Assembly (NCBI GenBank): GCA_018342105.1
Contig: JAFIRS010000084.1
Span: forward strand, 930,001-994,000
DNA from: Gonioctena quinquepunctata
Lineage: Eukaryota > Arthropoda > Insecta > Coleoptera > Chrysomelidae
Length of the DNA stretch: 64,000 bases
Direction of reading: 5' to 3'
Positions within the stretch are counted from its first letter, which is position 1, and every line of letters begins with the position of its first letter. Position numbers and translations under genes: made by a program. Shown here piece after piece: positions 10,999-21,945 of the stretch. Below the pieces are notes generated by a model. That model was not told the DNA's origin. It ran no database searches and saw only the letters and a program-made list of their open reading frames with translations.

Positions 10999-12835
10999 AC
11001 ACTGCGATCAACTTTGGAAAATTAATGAGAATTTGAAATCAAAAATGACCGATTTCCTCCTATTCATGGTGAGGCCGGAATGTGTTATGACCCTGAGTCC
11101 GAAGCTCAAGCTTTTGCAGACTCGATGGAAAGACAATTTAGGCTGAATGAACATCCAGACGATGATCTGGATCGTGAGCTTTCGTTGGAAGATCGGGTCC
11201 GCCGCATCCTTAGGGAACCCAATCACGATGACATTCGTCCAGCTAAGTTGGATGAACTCAAGGCCCATATCAAGGGATTGAATCCCAAAAAAGCGCCTGG
11301 TTACGACGGAATTAACAATCGTATGATTCGGTATTTTCCGGATAACCAAGTGCAGTCACTTTTGAATATTATTAATAACTCTTTGCGCCTTAAGAGATTT
11401 CCTCGTAGGTGGAAGCATGCCATCGTGGTTATGATTCGGAAACAGGGACAAAACCCGACCTTTCCGCAAAATTATCGACCAATCAGTCTGCTTTGCAGTT
11501 CAGCTAAGTTGGCTGAGAAAATCGTCCTGGAAAGGCTTGTCGAAGAAGTGGAGGAGAAATGTCCTACCTAATGAACAATTTGGTTTTAGACGTGCTCACT
11601 CCACCGAGCTCCAGGTTATGAGGCTAGTGGAGGACACAATTTCATCGCTAAATACTAACAATAGCGCACATATCGTTTTGCTAGACATCAGCAAAGCTTT
11701 CGACGGAGTGTGGCACGAAGGCCTACTGTCAAAGCTGATAGACTTCCATCTGCCGCTTAGTTTGATGAAGTGGATTAAATCGTTCCTCTTAGGGTCAGGA
11801 TCAACAATTTGCTCTCGAATTCGAGAGGAATCGAGGCTGGCGTTCCTCAAAGGGCAATGCTGTCTCCTTATTATACGCCCTTTACACGTCAGATATACCA
11901 AGGAGCGAACATGTGAAGAACTCCTTATTTGCTGACGATACGGCTTTGCTTTCCTCTGCAGCTAACCACTTGATGGGTGTCGTTTATTTGCAAAATACAA
12001 TAAACGACCTCCAGCAGTGGTATCTGGAGTGGAAAATTAAGCTGAATCCTGATAAAACACAGGCGATTTCAATGGGTTGCAAGAGAAACAACCCGGAGAG
12101 GGGATTAACCATTTCTGGAAGGAAGAAAGAATGGTCAGAGCGGGTCAAGAACCTGGGAGCTACTGTGGACCGCCGGCTCACCTGGAGACCACATGTCAAC
12201 ATTGTTAAAGACAAAATTGTTAAAAAGATATGTGCGTTATATCCCCTGATTAACAGAAAGAGTAAGCTCTCCCTCAAAAACAAAGTCATGATTTACAAGA
12301 TGATGTTCAGGCCTGTCAGTTTGTATGCCTCAGCCGCCTGGGGCCAAATCTGCAGGTCTAGCATTGGCGTCCTGGAACGGGCGCAAATGAGAGTCCTGCG
12401 GATGATAACGAACGCTCCGTGATACGTGCGGAACGATCGGATCCTTGAAGACTTAAATCTGCCTTCCATCAGAAGTATCATCAGATAACGCAATCAAAAA
12501 GTTTTTGATTGTGCATTGGCTCACGAGAATCCGCTCGTGAGGGAAGCCACTGATAATAACATAGACGACCCCTCGCATTTCAAGCGTCCCAGGCACTCTC
12601 TGGAGAGATGGGTTACCTACTAATCCATACAAGGTTAGCAAAGCTGCATCCTCAAAAAAAAATATCAAAATTCCTTCTCGGTCATGTTTTGAGAAACACC
12701 ATTATGGCAAGGCTATGGACCTTTACCAACCAAAATTCTAAATTCGTGGATGGCTGTGGCCCACTCATTCGAAGTCCAAAGAGCAAGAGCCTTAGGGTTA
12801 CGCTTGGTTTTACTTACAGTGATAGAAGATCCTGA
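10999..12835 (+). pseudogene. 5'-truncated Jockey-type retrotransposon, broken RT
   Basis: Reverse transcriptase of a non-LTR element, best fitting the Jockey clade. Successive pieces in three frames keep family order: NPKKAPGYDGI and NYRPISLLCSSAKLAEK (about 11280-11520), NEQFGFRRAHSTELQ and LLDISKAFDGVWHEGLL (about 11570-11740), LFADDTALLSS carrying the catalytic ADD motif (about 11917-11950), then a thumb-like region with RVKNLGATVDRRLTW to about 12420 and a tail to 12835. Frames change near 11560 and 11900 and a TGA interrupts at about 12420; an additional shift lies near 11045. The endonuclease domain is missing: the copy starts inside ORF2 right after the target duplication, the hallmark of 5' truncation. 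No poly(A) is seen at the 3' end. Dead copy. Confidence 0.88.
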
Positions 12836-12849
12836 TATAGTTCTGCGAG
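12836..12849 (+). repeat. Target-site duplication, right copy (14 bp)
   Basis: TATAGTTCTGCGAG, identical to 10985-10998. Confidence 0.9.
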
Positions 12850-13320
12850 TTGAGCATTGTGTACTTCATATAACTTATTATTCCACTCCAATATAGTCTC
12901 CGATGATAGTGTGATTAACCCACATTAAAAGAGACGCCATTGATGGTAGACAGTTAACCCTTTCGATTATGTTCAATTATGTCTTTTTCTGGGGATCTAC
13001 CCCAAATTTAGAAACTGTAAAATTTGTTTCTCCTAGAGGTGTGCCATATTACCTTGTAGTTACACTTTTTTATATTTTACGGTTTTTTCTCCACCCTATT
13101 GTAAGTTGCCCCAGTTTTACTGTATTACTGTATAGCATGATAATAATTCCAGTTTATTCTATCTACGTATTACCTAACTGAAGATGAATGCATATACGTT
13201 CGGAACATGCCTAAGTACTTTGTATTTTAGGTCTAATTTATGAAGTATTATACGTTCTTGGAGACAACTTTGTAATAATCATCCCCAAAAACTAAAAATA
13301 TATAACGAATGGTCTCAGAA
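12850..13320. other. No recognised gene
   Basis: A 70-codon hydrophobic frame at 12969-13181 (+) has no recognisable family. A CTGAAGATGAATGCATATAC sequence near 13180 resembles PLE tail sequences but lacks the other hammerhead parts. Confidence 0.4.
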
Positions 13321-14130
13321 TCTCAAAAGATGTTTCACGAAAGCGTTTGTTAATTCAACAAAATGTATTTGGTCACTCTTATTGGCTTGACCCGACTAAC
13401 TGAAATTAATCCCAAAATACAGGTGTATTCGATTGATGGAATCATTATATTGCGGTGACAAAATGGATTTCTCAATGCAATGCCAACGTTTTTTTATTTG
13501 AATATATGTTCATCTATTGAAACAATCTACAACTCGTATCGAATACAAATTTGTTTCAACAAAAAAAATGGAATCAAACAACAGAAATAGATTAATTCTA
13601 ATAGAAGAATATTATATTGGTTGATTTCTATGCGTTAGATGGCGAAGCGTTCGCACAACTGACCCTGACGTAGATAATGTTACGGAATAGCAAAGCCAAC
13701 TTATCATCGTTGCGACGACTGGACTTGAATGTCTGGTGTGGGCTCTCATGCTCGGTTGCCATATTTGTCAATTCAGTGGATTAACAAAATGATTACTCAT
13801 TTGAATAAATATTTTCAGTGAAGAGATCAGCTTATTTTGTTGAATTGACATTTTATTGAATTCATCAATTCGACATAAATACTTGTTTGAATGAATATTT
13901 TGTTAAAGCAATCAGCAATTTTGTAGATCTGATTACATTGATGAAACAACATTTCTGACAACAACAAAATATTTGGTTCATGCAAATTTGTTTCAGTTGA
14001 TTGAAACTTTGAATTTGATCCAATACCAAGAAATAATTTTACTCATTTTGAGATTATATTTTGTCGTGCATATACGACACTTATTCAAATCATTTTTATT
14101 TGATTCAGCAATTTGTTTTTTTCTGTGTGG
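13320..14130 (+). repeat. Interspersed repeat G, copy 1
   Basis: About 800 bp shared in direct orientation with 29865-30825. Landmarks: TTTGGTCACTCT.ATTGGCTT, GGTGTATTCGATTGATGGAA, GCACAACTGACCCTGAC, TTGTCGTGCATATACGACAC. Non-coding. This copy has an intact site where copy 2 carries a small MITE (gactaactgaaattaat near 13397). Class unknown. Confidence 0.8.
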
Positions 14131-14714
14131 GAGCCGGTATATTCGCTTATATTGTTATTTAATTTCTATTAAATACATTCATATCAATGCAAATAAATTT
14201 GAGACAATTGTTTTGTGCTATCATTTGAAAAACAAATTCAAAATAGTTATTTGTGCAACCAGTTGGGAGAAGCACTATGTTTCGTAATGAGCAAATTTCT
14301 GCGGAACGAGCGAAGCGAGTTCCGCAAAAGAAAGCGAGGTAAAAAAATAGGGTTTTCCAACGTGTTTCACGAAATATTTTTCCTAATTTTGATATGTGAT
14401 CCTTTTTAATTCAAGTAAAAAATATTTAAACAAAATATATATTTAAAAAACTGAAAATCACGCTTTTAACGCACTAAAAATCAAAAAATAATTTTAATAT
14501 TCAACGACTAGGCCGAAAAGCATGGGGTGCTTTTTGGTTGCGTATCTTTGAGAAACATAATACTTTTAGGCAGGGCGCCCATCAATCAGACAACGGCAAG
14601 GCACAGACGCGACAAAAACTTAAAACAAATCTGTTCAATGTCTTGTATTATTTATATTTACTCCGCGCTCACCAATGAGACATGACACGCTAAGACTTGT
14701 CTAGGTTTGCTAAA

Positions 14715-15010
14715 ATAATAGTTTAAAAAACTAAAAAATACGCTTTTATAGAAAACCAGACTAAAAAAATAAAAATAAGAAATAATGTGTTTTATTAAAA
14801 AAAAAAGTGTGGGGTGCATGGTATCCATATTTATATAGTACATTACACACCTAGGGCAGTGAAGTAAGAAATGTCTCAGATCACAGGTAATTGTTGGCCG
14901 AGGCGATACCATGCACCCCACGCATTTTTTCAAGTAAAATACATTTTTTTCTTATTTTTTATTTTTTTAGTCTTGTTTTCTATAAAAGCGTGTTTTTTAT
15001 TTTTTTTAAA
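14715..15010. repeat. Internal inverted repeat of element E
   Basis: GTGGGGTGCATGGTATC at about 14812-14828 mirrors GATACCATGCACCCCAC at about 14905-14922; homology runs outward through T-rich and A-rich arms that both carry the AAAGCG / CGCTTT core. The two opposing open frames across it arise from this symmetry and are not genes. Confidence 0.8.
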
Positions 15011-15109
15011 CTATTATTTATTTTCAACTTATTGGTATAGTTTTCTATTAACGCGTGTTTTTAGTTTTTCAAACTATTATTATTAAAATTTTTTGACTAG
15101 TATCCTCCA

Positions 15110-15420
15110 ATATTGATTAGAATCGGACCATAATCACAAAACTCGCGGCCATTTTGGGGCCGCCATCTTGAATCCTTCAATTTTGACAGAATAATCATAA
15201 TCTCCGACACCAAAAACCCCGACATACCAATTTTGAATAGAATCAGACCATAATCACAAAACGCGTCCACCATTTTGGAGCCGCCATCTTGAATTTTTAA
15301 TTTTGACAAAAGAATCAAATCTCCGACCACGAAAACCCTCGATACCAATTTTTAAGCGAATCGGACCATAATAAAAAAACTCGAACGCCATATTGAAGCC
15401 GCCATCTTGTTTTTTTTCAC
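15110..15420 (-). repeat. 119-bp tandem repeat, about 2.6 copies (family J)
   Basis: The unit GAATCGGACCATAATCACAA recurs at about 15119, 15239 and 15358 (periods 120 and 118-119). Each copy contains GCCGCCATCTTG (15159-15170, 15280-15291, 15398-15409). The same family in the opposite orientation is at 33770-34155, 35215-35430 and 40950-41580. The tail ACACCTGCCAAATTTCAAAT (about 15420-15440) is the family's conserved end. The minus-strand open frame across it is a product of the repeat. Confidence 0.9.
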
Positions 15421-16183
15421 ACACCTGCCAAATTTCAAATCATCCGGACGTCAGGAAGTGGGTCAAAATCGCGCCTAAAAGAGTCGGTTAGAAACAAACA
15501 AACATACAAGTGAAGCTAATATAAAGCGTCGGGGTCAAAATGAGCAGACAGAGATTAGTCAAATATTGCATTCGCGTGTATCAGGACCGTATCGTAATTG
15601 AAATATTTCGAGTTTATACTGAATATGACGGATTCCGCCTCTACTATTTCATTAGTTGAAACAATTGAGAAGTACGCAGTGCTTCATGATCACATGAGAA
15701 GTGATTATTCAAATAGAAATCCTCAAGATAAAGCATGGGAAGAGTTTTCCAGAGAAGTAAACATTCCAGATAAGTAACGTAAATATTAATTTGTAACAAA
15801 GCAAGCGCATCTTCGTCCTCTGACGATGACATGATAATTGCTATGGGTTAATGATTTTATGTGACTTTTTCATCTCGTTAAGATATGCGACTGAATGTTT
15901 TTAGTTTGTCCGTATTATGCCTGTGTCGCGTATTTGTCGTGTCTGTGCCTTGTCGTTGTCTGACTGATGGGCCTTAGAGTAAGATCCCAGAGCCGGCAAA
16001 CCCACCTCATTTAAGCAAAGCTGAAATTTTTATTATGAATAGTGTGATACCTATGTAGTTGAGAACGTATGCCTACTCGCTAGCTTGAAAGCGGGGCCCT
16101 TTTACAGGTATCAGGTACAAAAGTACATAAAACATTTTCTTACTCACGTTAAAGTATGGTAATGCGTTTGGCAATGAATATCG

Positions 16184-16270
16184 TCCAGTTAGCCGAGCGG
16201 TCTAAGGCGCGAGATCTAAGCTCTGGTACTCAAATGTTCAAGAGTGTTCGCATCCCCCACGCCTGGCGAT
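16184..16270 (+). repeat. tRNA-Leu-like sequence inside element E (plus arm)
   Basis: Reads GTTAGCCGAGCGGTCTAAGG then CGCGAGATCTAAG, matching the tRNA-Leu D-arm / A box and anticodon-arm layout, and ends with GTTCGCATCC near 16236-16245, a damaged B box (GGTTCGANTCC). The acceptor stem pairs poorly, so it is not a working tRNA gene. A second copy lies in inverse orientation 110 bp away. Confidence 0.65.
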
Positions 16271-16379
16271 TTTTTTTTATTTCTCACTTTGAAATTGAGG
16301 AATGATTTAGTTTTGGGATGAATATACAGATAAAAAAAACAAATAATTTCTCAAGTTCAATGGGAAAAATAAAAATAAA

Positions 16380-16456
16380 TCGTCATGCGCGGGGATTCGA
16401 ACCCTCGCCAGCTTAGATCTTGCGCCTTCGATCGCTTGGCCAACTGGACGATATCA
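16380..16456 (-). repeat. tRNA-Leu-like sequence inside element E (minus arm)
   Basis: On the minus strand: GTCCAGTTGGCCAAGCGATC, then GCGCAAGATCTAAGC, then GGTTCGAATCC, i.e. an A-box-like element and a perfect B box. It mirrors the copy at 16184-16270 and together they form the arms of a foldback, with flanking GTATGGTAATGCGTTTG(A/G)C on both sides. An RNA polymerase III promoter may survive here; a functional tRNA is unlikely. Confidence 0.65.
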
Positions 16457-16789
16457 ATTGTCAAACGCATTACCATACTGCAACGTAAGTGAGAAGGTTT
16501 TTCATGTACTTTCATACCTGCTACCCGTAAAAGGGCCCATCTTTCAAGCTAGCAAGTGTGCATACGTTCTTAACTCATACTAAAAATTTCAGCTTTGCTA
16601 AAATGACGTAGGTTTGCCGGCTCTGGGATCTTGTACTATTTCAATTGATTTCGACGAAGCACCCCACGCTTTCCGGCAGAGCATTGGATATTAAAATAAT
16701 TTTTTACTTTTTAGTGCGTTAAAAGCGTGTTCTCATCCTTGGAGAGACTTCCATGGAAAAAACCGAAATTAATGCTACATAAAAACTAC

Positions 16790-18265
16790 GTTGTCAGCTG
16801 GGGTCAATATAACTTATCATTCAAATTATGTTATTGATATTTATAATTAGGTTTTACCATACATATTATATATTGAATTTGAATAAAATTTAATCTGCAT
16901 CATATGTATCCGTTAATCCGCTAATCCCTCTCTGGACACCACTCTCGCTTTCTTCATGAATCGCATTGGAATTCATTAACAGGAAAAACATCTGCGAATG
17001 GGGCTATAACGAAATCTGTTGAAATGTCTTGTTTTCGGTAAGAAACACATGTCTTCACAGTAATTTGTAATATATCGGATACATCTTGTATAATGAACGG
17101 TGCATAATGAGCATAAAGAGGGATGTTCCGAGCACACCTGTTAACAGGTAGTTGTGCCGCAGGGAACACAACTACGGGCGATCTGTCATTATATTTGCCG
17201 ATAAATTTGACACATGCTGGCCACCGTGAAAAACATTCTCATTGAGATTTTCGGCTTGACCTCAGAGTATTAAGGTTGTTGCAAATTATACATGAGCTTT
17301 CTTCTCGATGATTATGGAGAAATTACCCACGTTCATGAATAATTTTCATGTTAATTCCAATAAAATCGTTTTTTTATCGGACATATGTGCGATAAACATA
17401 CGATTTTGTCTGTGTTGGTGCATAATCAATCCTCAAGAATTCATTGCTGTCAGGCGTGAAAAGAGTTGTAGTCGGGAAATACTTTCATTCGTTATATAAA
17501 GATGGTAAATTTCTGGATATGATTCGACGTAGATATCAAACAGTTTTTTATCTGGAGAAATAGGTAGAATTCTACTATTTTTTTGTCAATTTGGTTAATT
17601 GTGTGCTCTTTCAACTTTGATTCACCTTTGTTCCATAAGTTAGCATTCTACATACACCCCTCGCAATTTAGGAAGGTGATCGAATTTGTGGTTCGAATAA
17701 ATTATCTTTCCCCGGAACCTAATTGTCTTATTTTGAGCTCAATTAATTGTAAATTGGCCGAGTCATTTCAATGATTTTGCAGGACTTAGAGAGTTTTGGT
17801 TTTGGGTGTGGGTGTGGGTTTTTTCTTCATTTTTTAACCTTCTTTCGGATCTACTGACTTTCAGTCGAGCCACACCCTAAATTGAATCCGGAGTAGCATT
17901 TTTAGTGGATGGAACGCAGCGGCCACGAACCTGGAAAACTTTGACCACTGTCACGTGATATACGTAATATACACGGTTCTTTCATGTGGCGGCTAGCAAA
18001 ATGAAGAACACTTTTTTGGTAGCCGCTACGTTCCTGGATCTCAGGAAGACGCGTTCCAACTACATTGGGGTCAGCTGGAAAAAAGTGGATATGTAGTTGC
18101 CGACACTTGAAACGTTAACCTTAACTGACTGCGCTTGTGTAATTGATATGTTGCTCGATCTCTGTCCTGCAACATATTTCAATAATATATGTTCCTCATT
18201 CTCATTTTGACTGATTCATTTCTAACAGTCGACTATAGCTATAAATAACATTATTCAGTTGGGAT
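16790..18265. other. No recognised gene
   Basis: Short frames only (for example 16954-17169 minus, 17308-17499 plus) without domains. A GC-richer patch at 17850-18060 has no clear coding potential. Confidence 0.5.
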
Positions 18266-18576
18266 ACTTCTGATCGGGATAAAACTAAAAAAATTAAACC
18301 GACGAAAAAATCAACCGAAAAGCAAAAAATAAAATGAATCTTAGTCCTAATGATAATTGAGCTCCTAAACTAAAGTGAGTAACTAATTTTGAGTCGGCGC
18401 CAAACGAACAATTATCGAAGATTATTATATAAATTTGAAGAAGTAATCAAAACGCTGCTGTGCATCTCGCTGCCATCATTTCACGCTAATTCAATTGCTA
18501 GTTTGTTTGGCGCCGATTCAAAATTAGTTACTCACTTTAGTTTAGGAGCTCAGTTATCATTACCCATTAGCGCCGT

Positions 18577-18596
18577 GCGTTGCCATATGGCAACGC
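18577..18596. promoter_or_regulatory. Perfect 20-bp subterminal palindrome
   Basis: GCGTTGCCATATGGCAACGC lies 14 bp inside the left end of the piggyBac. Close copies occur at 18937-18956 (one central mismatch) and 21061-21078. Repeated subterminal palindromes are good candidates for transposase binding; this is inference. Confidence 0.6.
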
Positions 18597-18936
18597 TGAT
18601 CAGGTGGAGATTACAATATTCTAGAGCGCGCAAATTTGTTGCTATGAGAGTGGGAGAAATCCCACCCGATGCGCAAGATAACATTCATGCACCTGTCACA
18701 GAAGCTCCGTTGTGAGTAGACGTATTCGGCCACGTGAATTTGTGAAACATTGAGATAATTTGAACTTATGTAAAATATGGAACCTACGTTCGAGTAAGTA
18801 TCATCTTTCTTATACGCCTTGCAATGTGTGCAATTCATTTCCGAAATAATGTTGCATATTATTCTAGTAATACATGTGACATAGTTGAAAGAATGACAGA
18901 AAAGTTTTTTGTGTGGAATGATTGAGTTGAATGTTC

Positions 18937-18956
18937 GTGTTGCCATTTGGCAACGC
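18937..18956. promoter_or_regulatory. Second copy of the piggyBac palindrome
   Basis: GTGTTGCCATTTGGCAACGC, about 80 bp before the transposase start codon. It could serve transposase binding or autoregulation of the transposase promoter. Confidence 0.5.
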
Positions 18957-19036
18957 TAGGCGGTCATACTCAGTGATATTGCAGTTTTGTGTTTCTGGTT
19001 TTTAGGAAAGGTTTTTCTCTCGCCGAAACGTTGGGT

Positions 19037-20845
19037 ATGATATATAACGACGATTTAGACGGAGATATATATACATTGAGCCCCCTGACCCAAATGTAGA
19101 CACAGATGAGGATTCAGGAGAAGAGGATAAGTTTCGTTTTAGATTAATTTTCTCGCGTGTTTACATTTCTAATCTCTCCAGGCTAGTTGACAACCTGACA
19201 TTTCCACAGTTACGAGCCAATACCGAAATGAGGCTGCCTAATAATGATAGAATTGGAGTTGAATGGAGCGACAGCAACGATTTTGACTCTCTGGCCGAAC
19301 CAATGGATGATGAACCAGTTGAAGGCCTATCTTCTCTTCGGGATTTTCCTAATACACCCATTCCTATCTCTAATGAGTCAAAGAAGTGGATGACTGAACG
19401 GGAAAAACGAAAACCCAAGCCACGGTGGCATAAAGCCGCAGATTTTGATGTAGAGACACCCAAAGCATTTCCGTCACCTGATTATTCAAGGTACCAAAAT
19501 ATGTCAATTATCGATATTTTCGAGCTGTTCATAGACGATGAAGTTATTCAGCACTTACTTGAAGAAACCAGGCGGTACGCGTTGTTTTTGAATTGCCCTG
19601 ATCCGAAGATAGGAGCGGGGGAAATCAGATGCTTTTTAGCAATTTTATATCTAAGTGGGTACAATAACTTGCCGTCCAAGCGTCATTATTGGGACTCAAA
19701 TGATGACATGAAAGATATCCTGTAACACAATGTATGCGTAGGGACATATTTCTACAAATCAGTCGTTTCTTACACTGCGCAGATAATACCAAAATTTATG
19801 ATAACGATAAGGCTTGAAAAATACGTCCTTTTATCAAAATGATGAAGAAGAGGTGTATTGACAATTTTGTTCCCGAAACCCATCTAGCATATGATGAGAG
19901 TATGGTCAAATATTTTGGACTTCATGGCTGCAAGCAGTTTATACGTGGTAAACCAATAAGATTTGGGTACAAAGTATGGAGCCTCAACACAAAAGACGGC
20001 TATTTGGCGAATTTTGAACTCTACCAGGGCAAAGGACCAAACGTCAATACGCACTACGAGAAATTATTTGGAAAAGCTGCTAGTCCTTTGGTAGTACTTC
20101 TAGATGAAATGCCTCAGGAAAAAAAGCAGTTGCCGTATAATTTTTACGTGGACAATTTGTTTTCTGGTGCAGGGTTATTTTCATTTTTGAAATTCCGCGG
20201 TTATTTAGCTATTGGAACTATTCGGGAAAATCGGATCCCACGAGACTGTTCTTTGCTAACCAAAAAATCATTTAAAAAAAAACCGAGGCTATTTTGAAAC
20301 GGCAATGGAGGAAACCATGGCCATCGGCTATGTACGATGGATGGATAATGCAGTCGTCACAATGATTTCAACTTCTTGCGGTACCGAGAACATTAGCTAC
20401 GTGAAAAGGTTTTCCCAGGAGCAAAAAAGACACATAATGATTCCGAGGCCAAAGGTAATCGAGAAGTACAATTTGTATATGGGCGGAACTGATCAGATGG
20501 ATCAAAATATTAGTTGTTACCGCATAGGAATTCGTGGGAAGAAATGGTACTGGCCCCTGATTACATGGATGTTAGACGTAGCCATGCAAAATAGCTGAAT
20601 TTTGTACAACAACACAGGAAGGCAGAAGATTTCGCAGCTAGAATTCAAACGGGAGGTGGTCAATGTCTATTTGCGCAAGTACCGTGTATTACCGAAGGGA
20701 GCAGGGAGGCCGTCGTCGTTCATGTGCCTCTTCCCCGGATAGTCGAATTTCTGATGAAATAAGGTTTGATCGAATCGATCATTGTGTGAAGCACACAGAA
20801 GGAAACACAAAGAAGAGATGCGCTCGTAGCAATGCAAGTCAATAA
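19037..20845 (+). pseudogene. piggyBac transposase, frameshifted
   Basis: DDE-type transposase of the piggyBac/PGBD family, read in pieces. The start chosen is ATG 19037, opening an acidic N-terminus (MIYNDDLDGD); a one-base shift near 19070 leads into the main frame with EPPDPNVDTDEDSGEED. The core has DYSRYQNMSIIDIFELF and EIRCFLAILYLSGYNNLPSK. All three catalytic aspartates are recognisable in context: AYDESM (about 19888), NFYVDNLFSG (about 20150) and MGGTDQMDQ (about 20490). The C-terminus keeps a Cys-rich remnant. Lesions: shift near 19722, TGA at about 19815, shift in the A-run at about 20275, TGA at about 20597 (Trp position) and a shift near 20740. A possible AATAAA is at 20938. Function lost unless supplied by another copy. 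Confidence 0.9.
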
Positions 20846-21060
20846 TACGGACAATGTGTTCAAAATGTAATGTTGCTGTTTCATTCCATTCCATTATCAG
20901 TAAAGTTCATATTATGTTGTAATTAGTTTGTAGAAAAAATAAACTATAATAACAAACTGTTTAACAACAATCTCGTCTTGTACGAGTGTGTCCCCTTTTT
21001 GAAAAATCCTTTTTACTTTGAAAATGAAGATATCCCAAAACATGTATCACAAGCGCCTAG

Positions 21061-21078
21061 TGTTGCCATATGGCAACA
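21061..21078. promoter_or_regulatory. Third copy of the piggyBac palindrome
   Basis: TGTTGCCATATGGCAACA, a perfect 18-bp palindrome 131 bp inside the right end. Confidence 0.55.
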
Positions 21079-21945
21079 GCAGATTTTGAAAAAACCTGAA
21101 TTCGAGTTATGTTGTAATATTTTTTTTTCCTCTTTTGAAAGCGTTTAAGACTTGTTGGAGGCCAAAAAATTCTCAAAAACGAAAATAAATTAATTCCGGC
21201 GCTAATGGGTTAAGACTAAGGTTTATTTCATTTTTTGCTCTTCGGTTGGTTTTTTCGTCGGTTTAATTTTTCGTTAAAAAGTTTTTATTTTTAAATTTTT
21301 TGTGGCTGAAATCTACTTATTACTACCTGATTAATTTTTTATTACTTCCAAAATACTTACTCACCTATTAACTGTTGAATAATATGATTATCTACTTTAT
21401 CTATTTATTGTTATATAATATAAAGTATTTTTGAAAGTTCTGGTTAGTTGATTTCATCACCCTGTATATAACTCCATCATTTCATAGAATGTTATTATAG
21501 TGACGGATGTAGGAGGATCTGTCAATGTCAACTACATATGTATGCCAATGTTCACAAGTGAAAAGTCAATCATCCCCTATTTTCTACCATAGGGGTGGAT
21601 GATTCCATTCCAAATTGAAACATGATCAACTATGAGGTATACCCTATATAATAAAGAAAGAATCATTCAAATCGAAAAACCCACTACAAAGTTATGCCTG
21701 ATAGAATCGGTTGAAGGACCAAAATTCAGAGGGTGAACGATCAATATCCTTCATTTTGCTACCCTTAGGGATGGATTTTTCAAATTCAAATGGGACCAAC
21801 TTCGAAGTACACCCTATTGAATGAGAAAAGAATCATCGGAGTCGAACTGCTCTGTGAAAAGTTATGCGTGATCGTACATAAAAAAAAAAATATAACGTCG
21901 ACTAGAGAACCTCCTCCTTTTCAATTTCGTCGGATAAAAACGATT

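Larger units (their letters stand above)
14248..16785. mobile_element. Composite foldback element E, copy 1
   Basis: Starts with TATTTGTGCAACC, the same terminus that bounds 36325-39402, followed by an intricate stem-rich segment (GGAACGAGCGAAGCGAGTTCC). Several nested inverted pairs follow: 14577-14620 with 15925-15972; 14470-14540 with 16655-16725 (AGCATGGGGTGC / GCACCCCACGCT); 14715-14830 with 14905-15010; and 15972-16270 with 16375-16650. The matching outer terminus on the right is missing, so the copy is truncated or rearranged. No transposase frame exists. It hosts the 119-bp tandem repeat and a pair of tRNA-like sequences. Confidence 0.7.
18563..21209 (+). mobile_element. Full-length but mutated piggyBac-like element
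   Basis: A 2,647-bp element with a perfect 13-bp terminal inverted repeat (CCCATTAGCGCCG at both ends). It sits in a TTAA target: TTAA follows on the right (21210-21213), while the left copy has lost one base (TTA, 18560-18562). The uninterrupted site is visible in the related repeat near 55716-55735 (ATCATTAAGACTAAG). It contains one transposase gene and three copies of a palindrome near its ends. Confidence 0.93.
18270..21945. mobile_element. Foldback element H, copy 1, split by piggyBac
   Basis: Two parts, 18270-18562 and 21210-21945, join into one unit when the piggyBac at 18563-21209 is removed. The left part is a hairpin: GAGTCGGCGCCAAAC (about 18391-18405) faces GTTTGGCGCCGATTC (about 18506-18520), with GAGCTCCTAAACTA and TAGTTTAGGAGCTC outside. 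The 0.7-kb tail ends CCTCCTCCTTTTCAATTTCG. Copies 34155-35215, 55437-56000 and 56010-56830 have the same order. No coding sequence. Confidence 0.85.

Noticed and set aside
12969..13181. 70-codon hydrophobic frame
   Set aside because: Low-complexity translation of T-rich DNA without homologue or gene signals.
13175..13260. Hammerhead-like CTGAAGA at 13.18 kb
   Set aside because: The GAAAC-GTC part and stem I are missing.
15097..15348. Minus-strand 83-codon frame
   Set aside because: It is the translation of the 119-bp tandem repeat and repeats with the same period.
16184..16456. Possible functional tRNA-Leu genes
   Set aside because: Acceptor stems pair poorly, one B box is damaged and the copies are parts of a repeated foldback.
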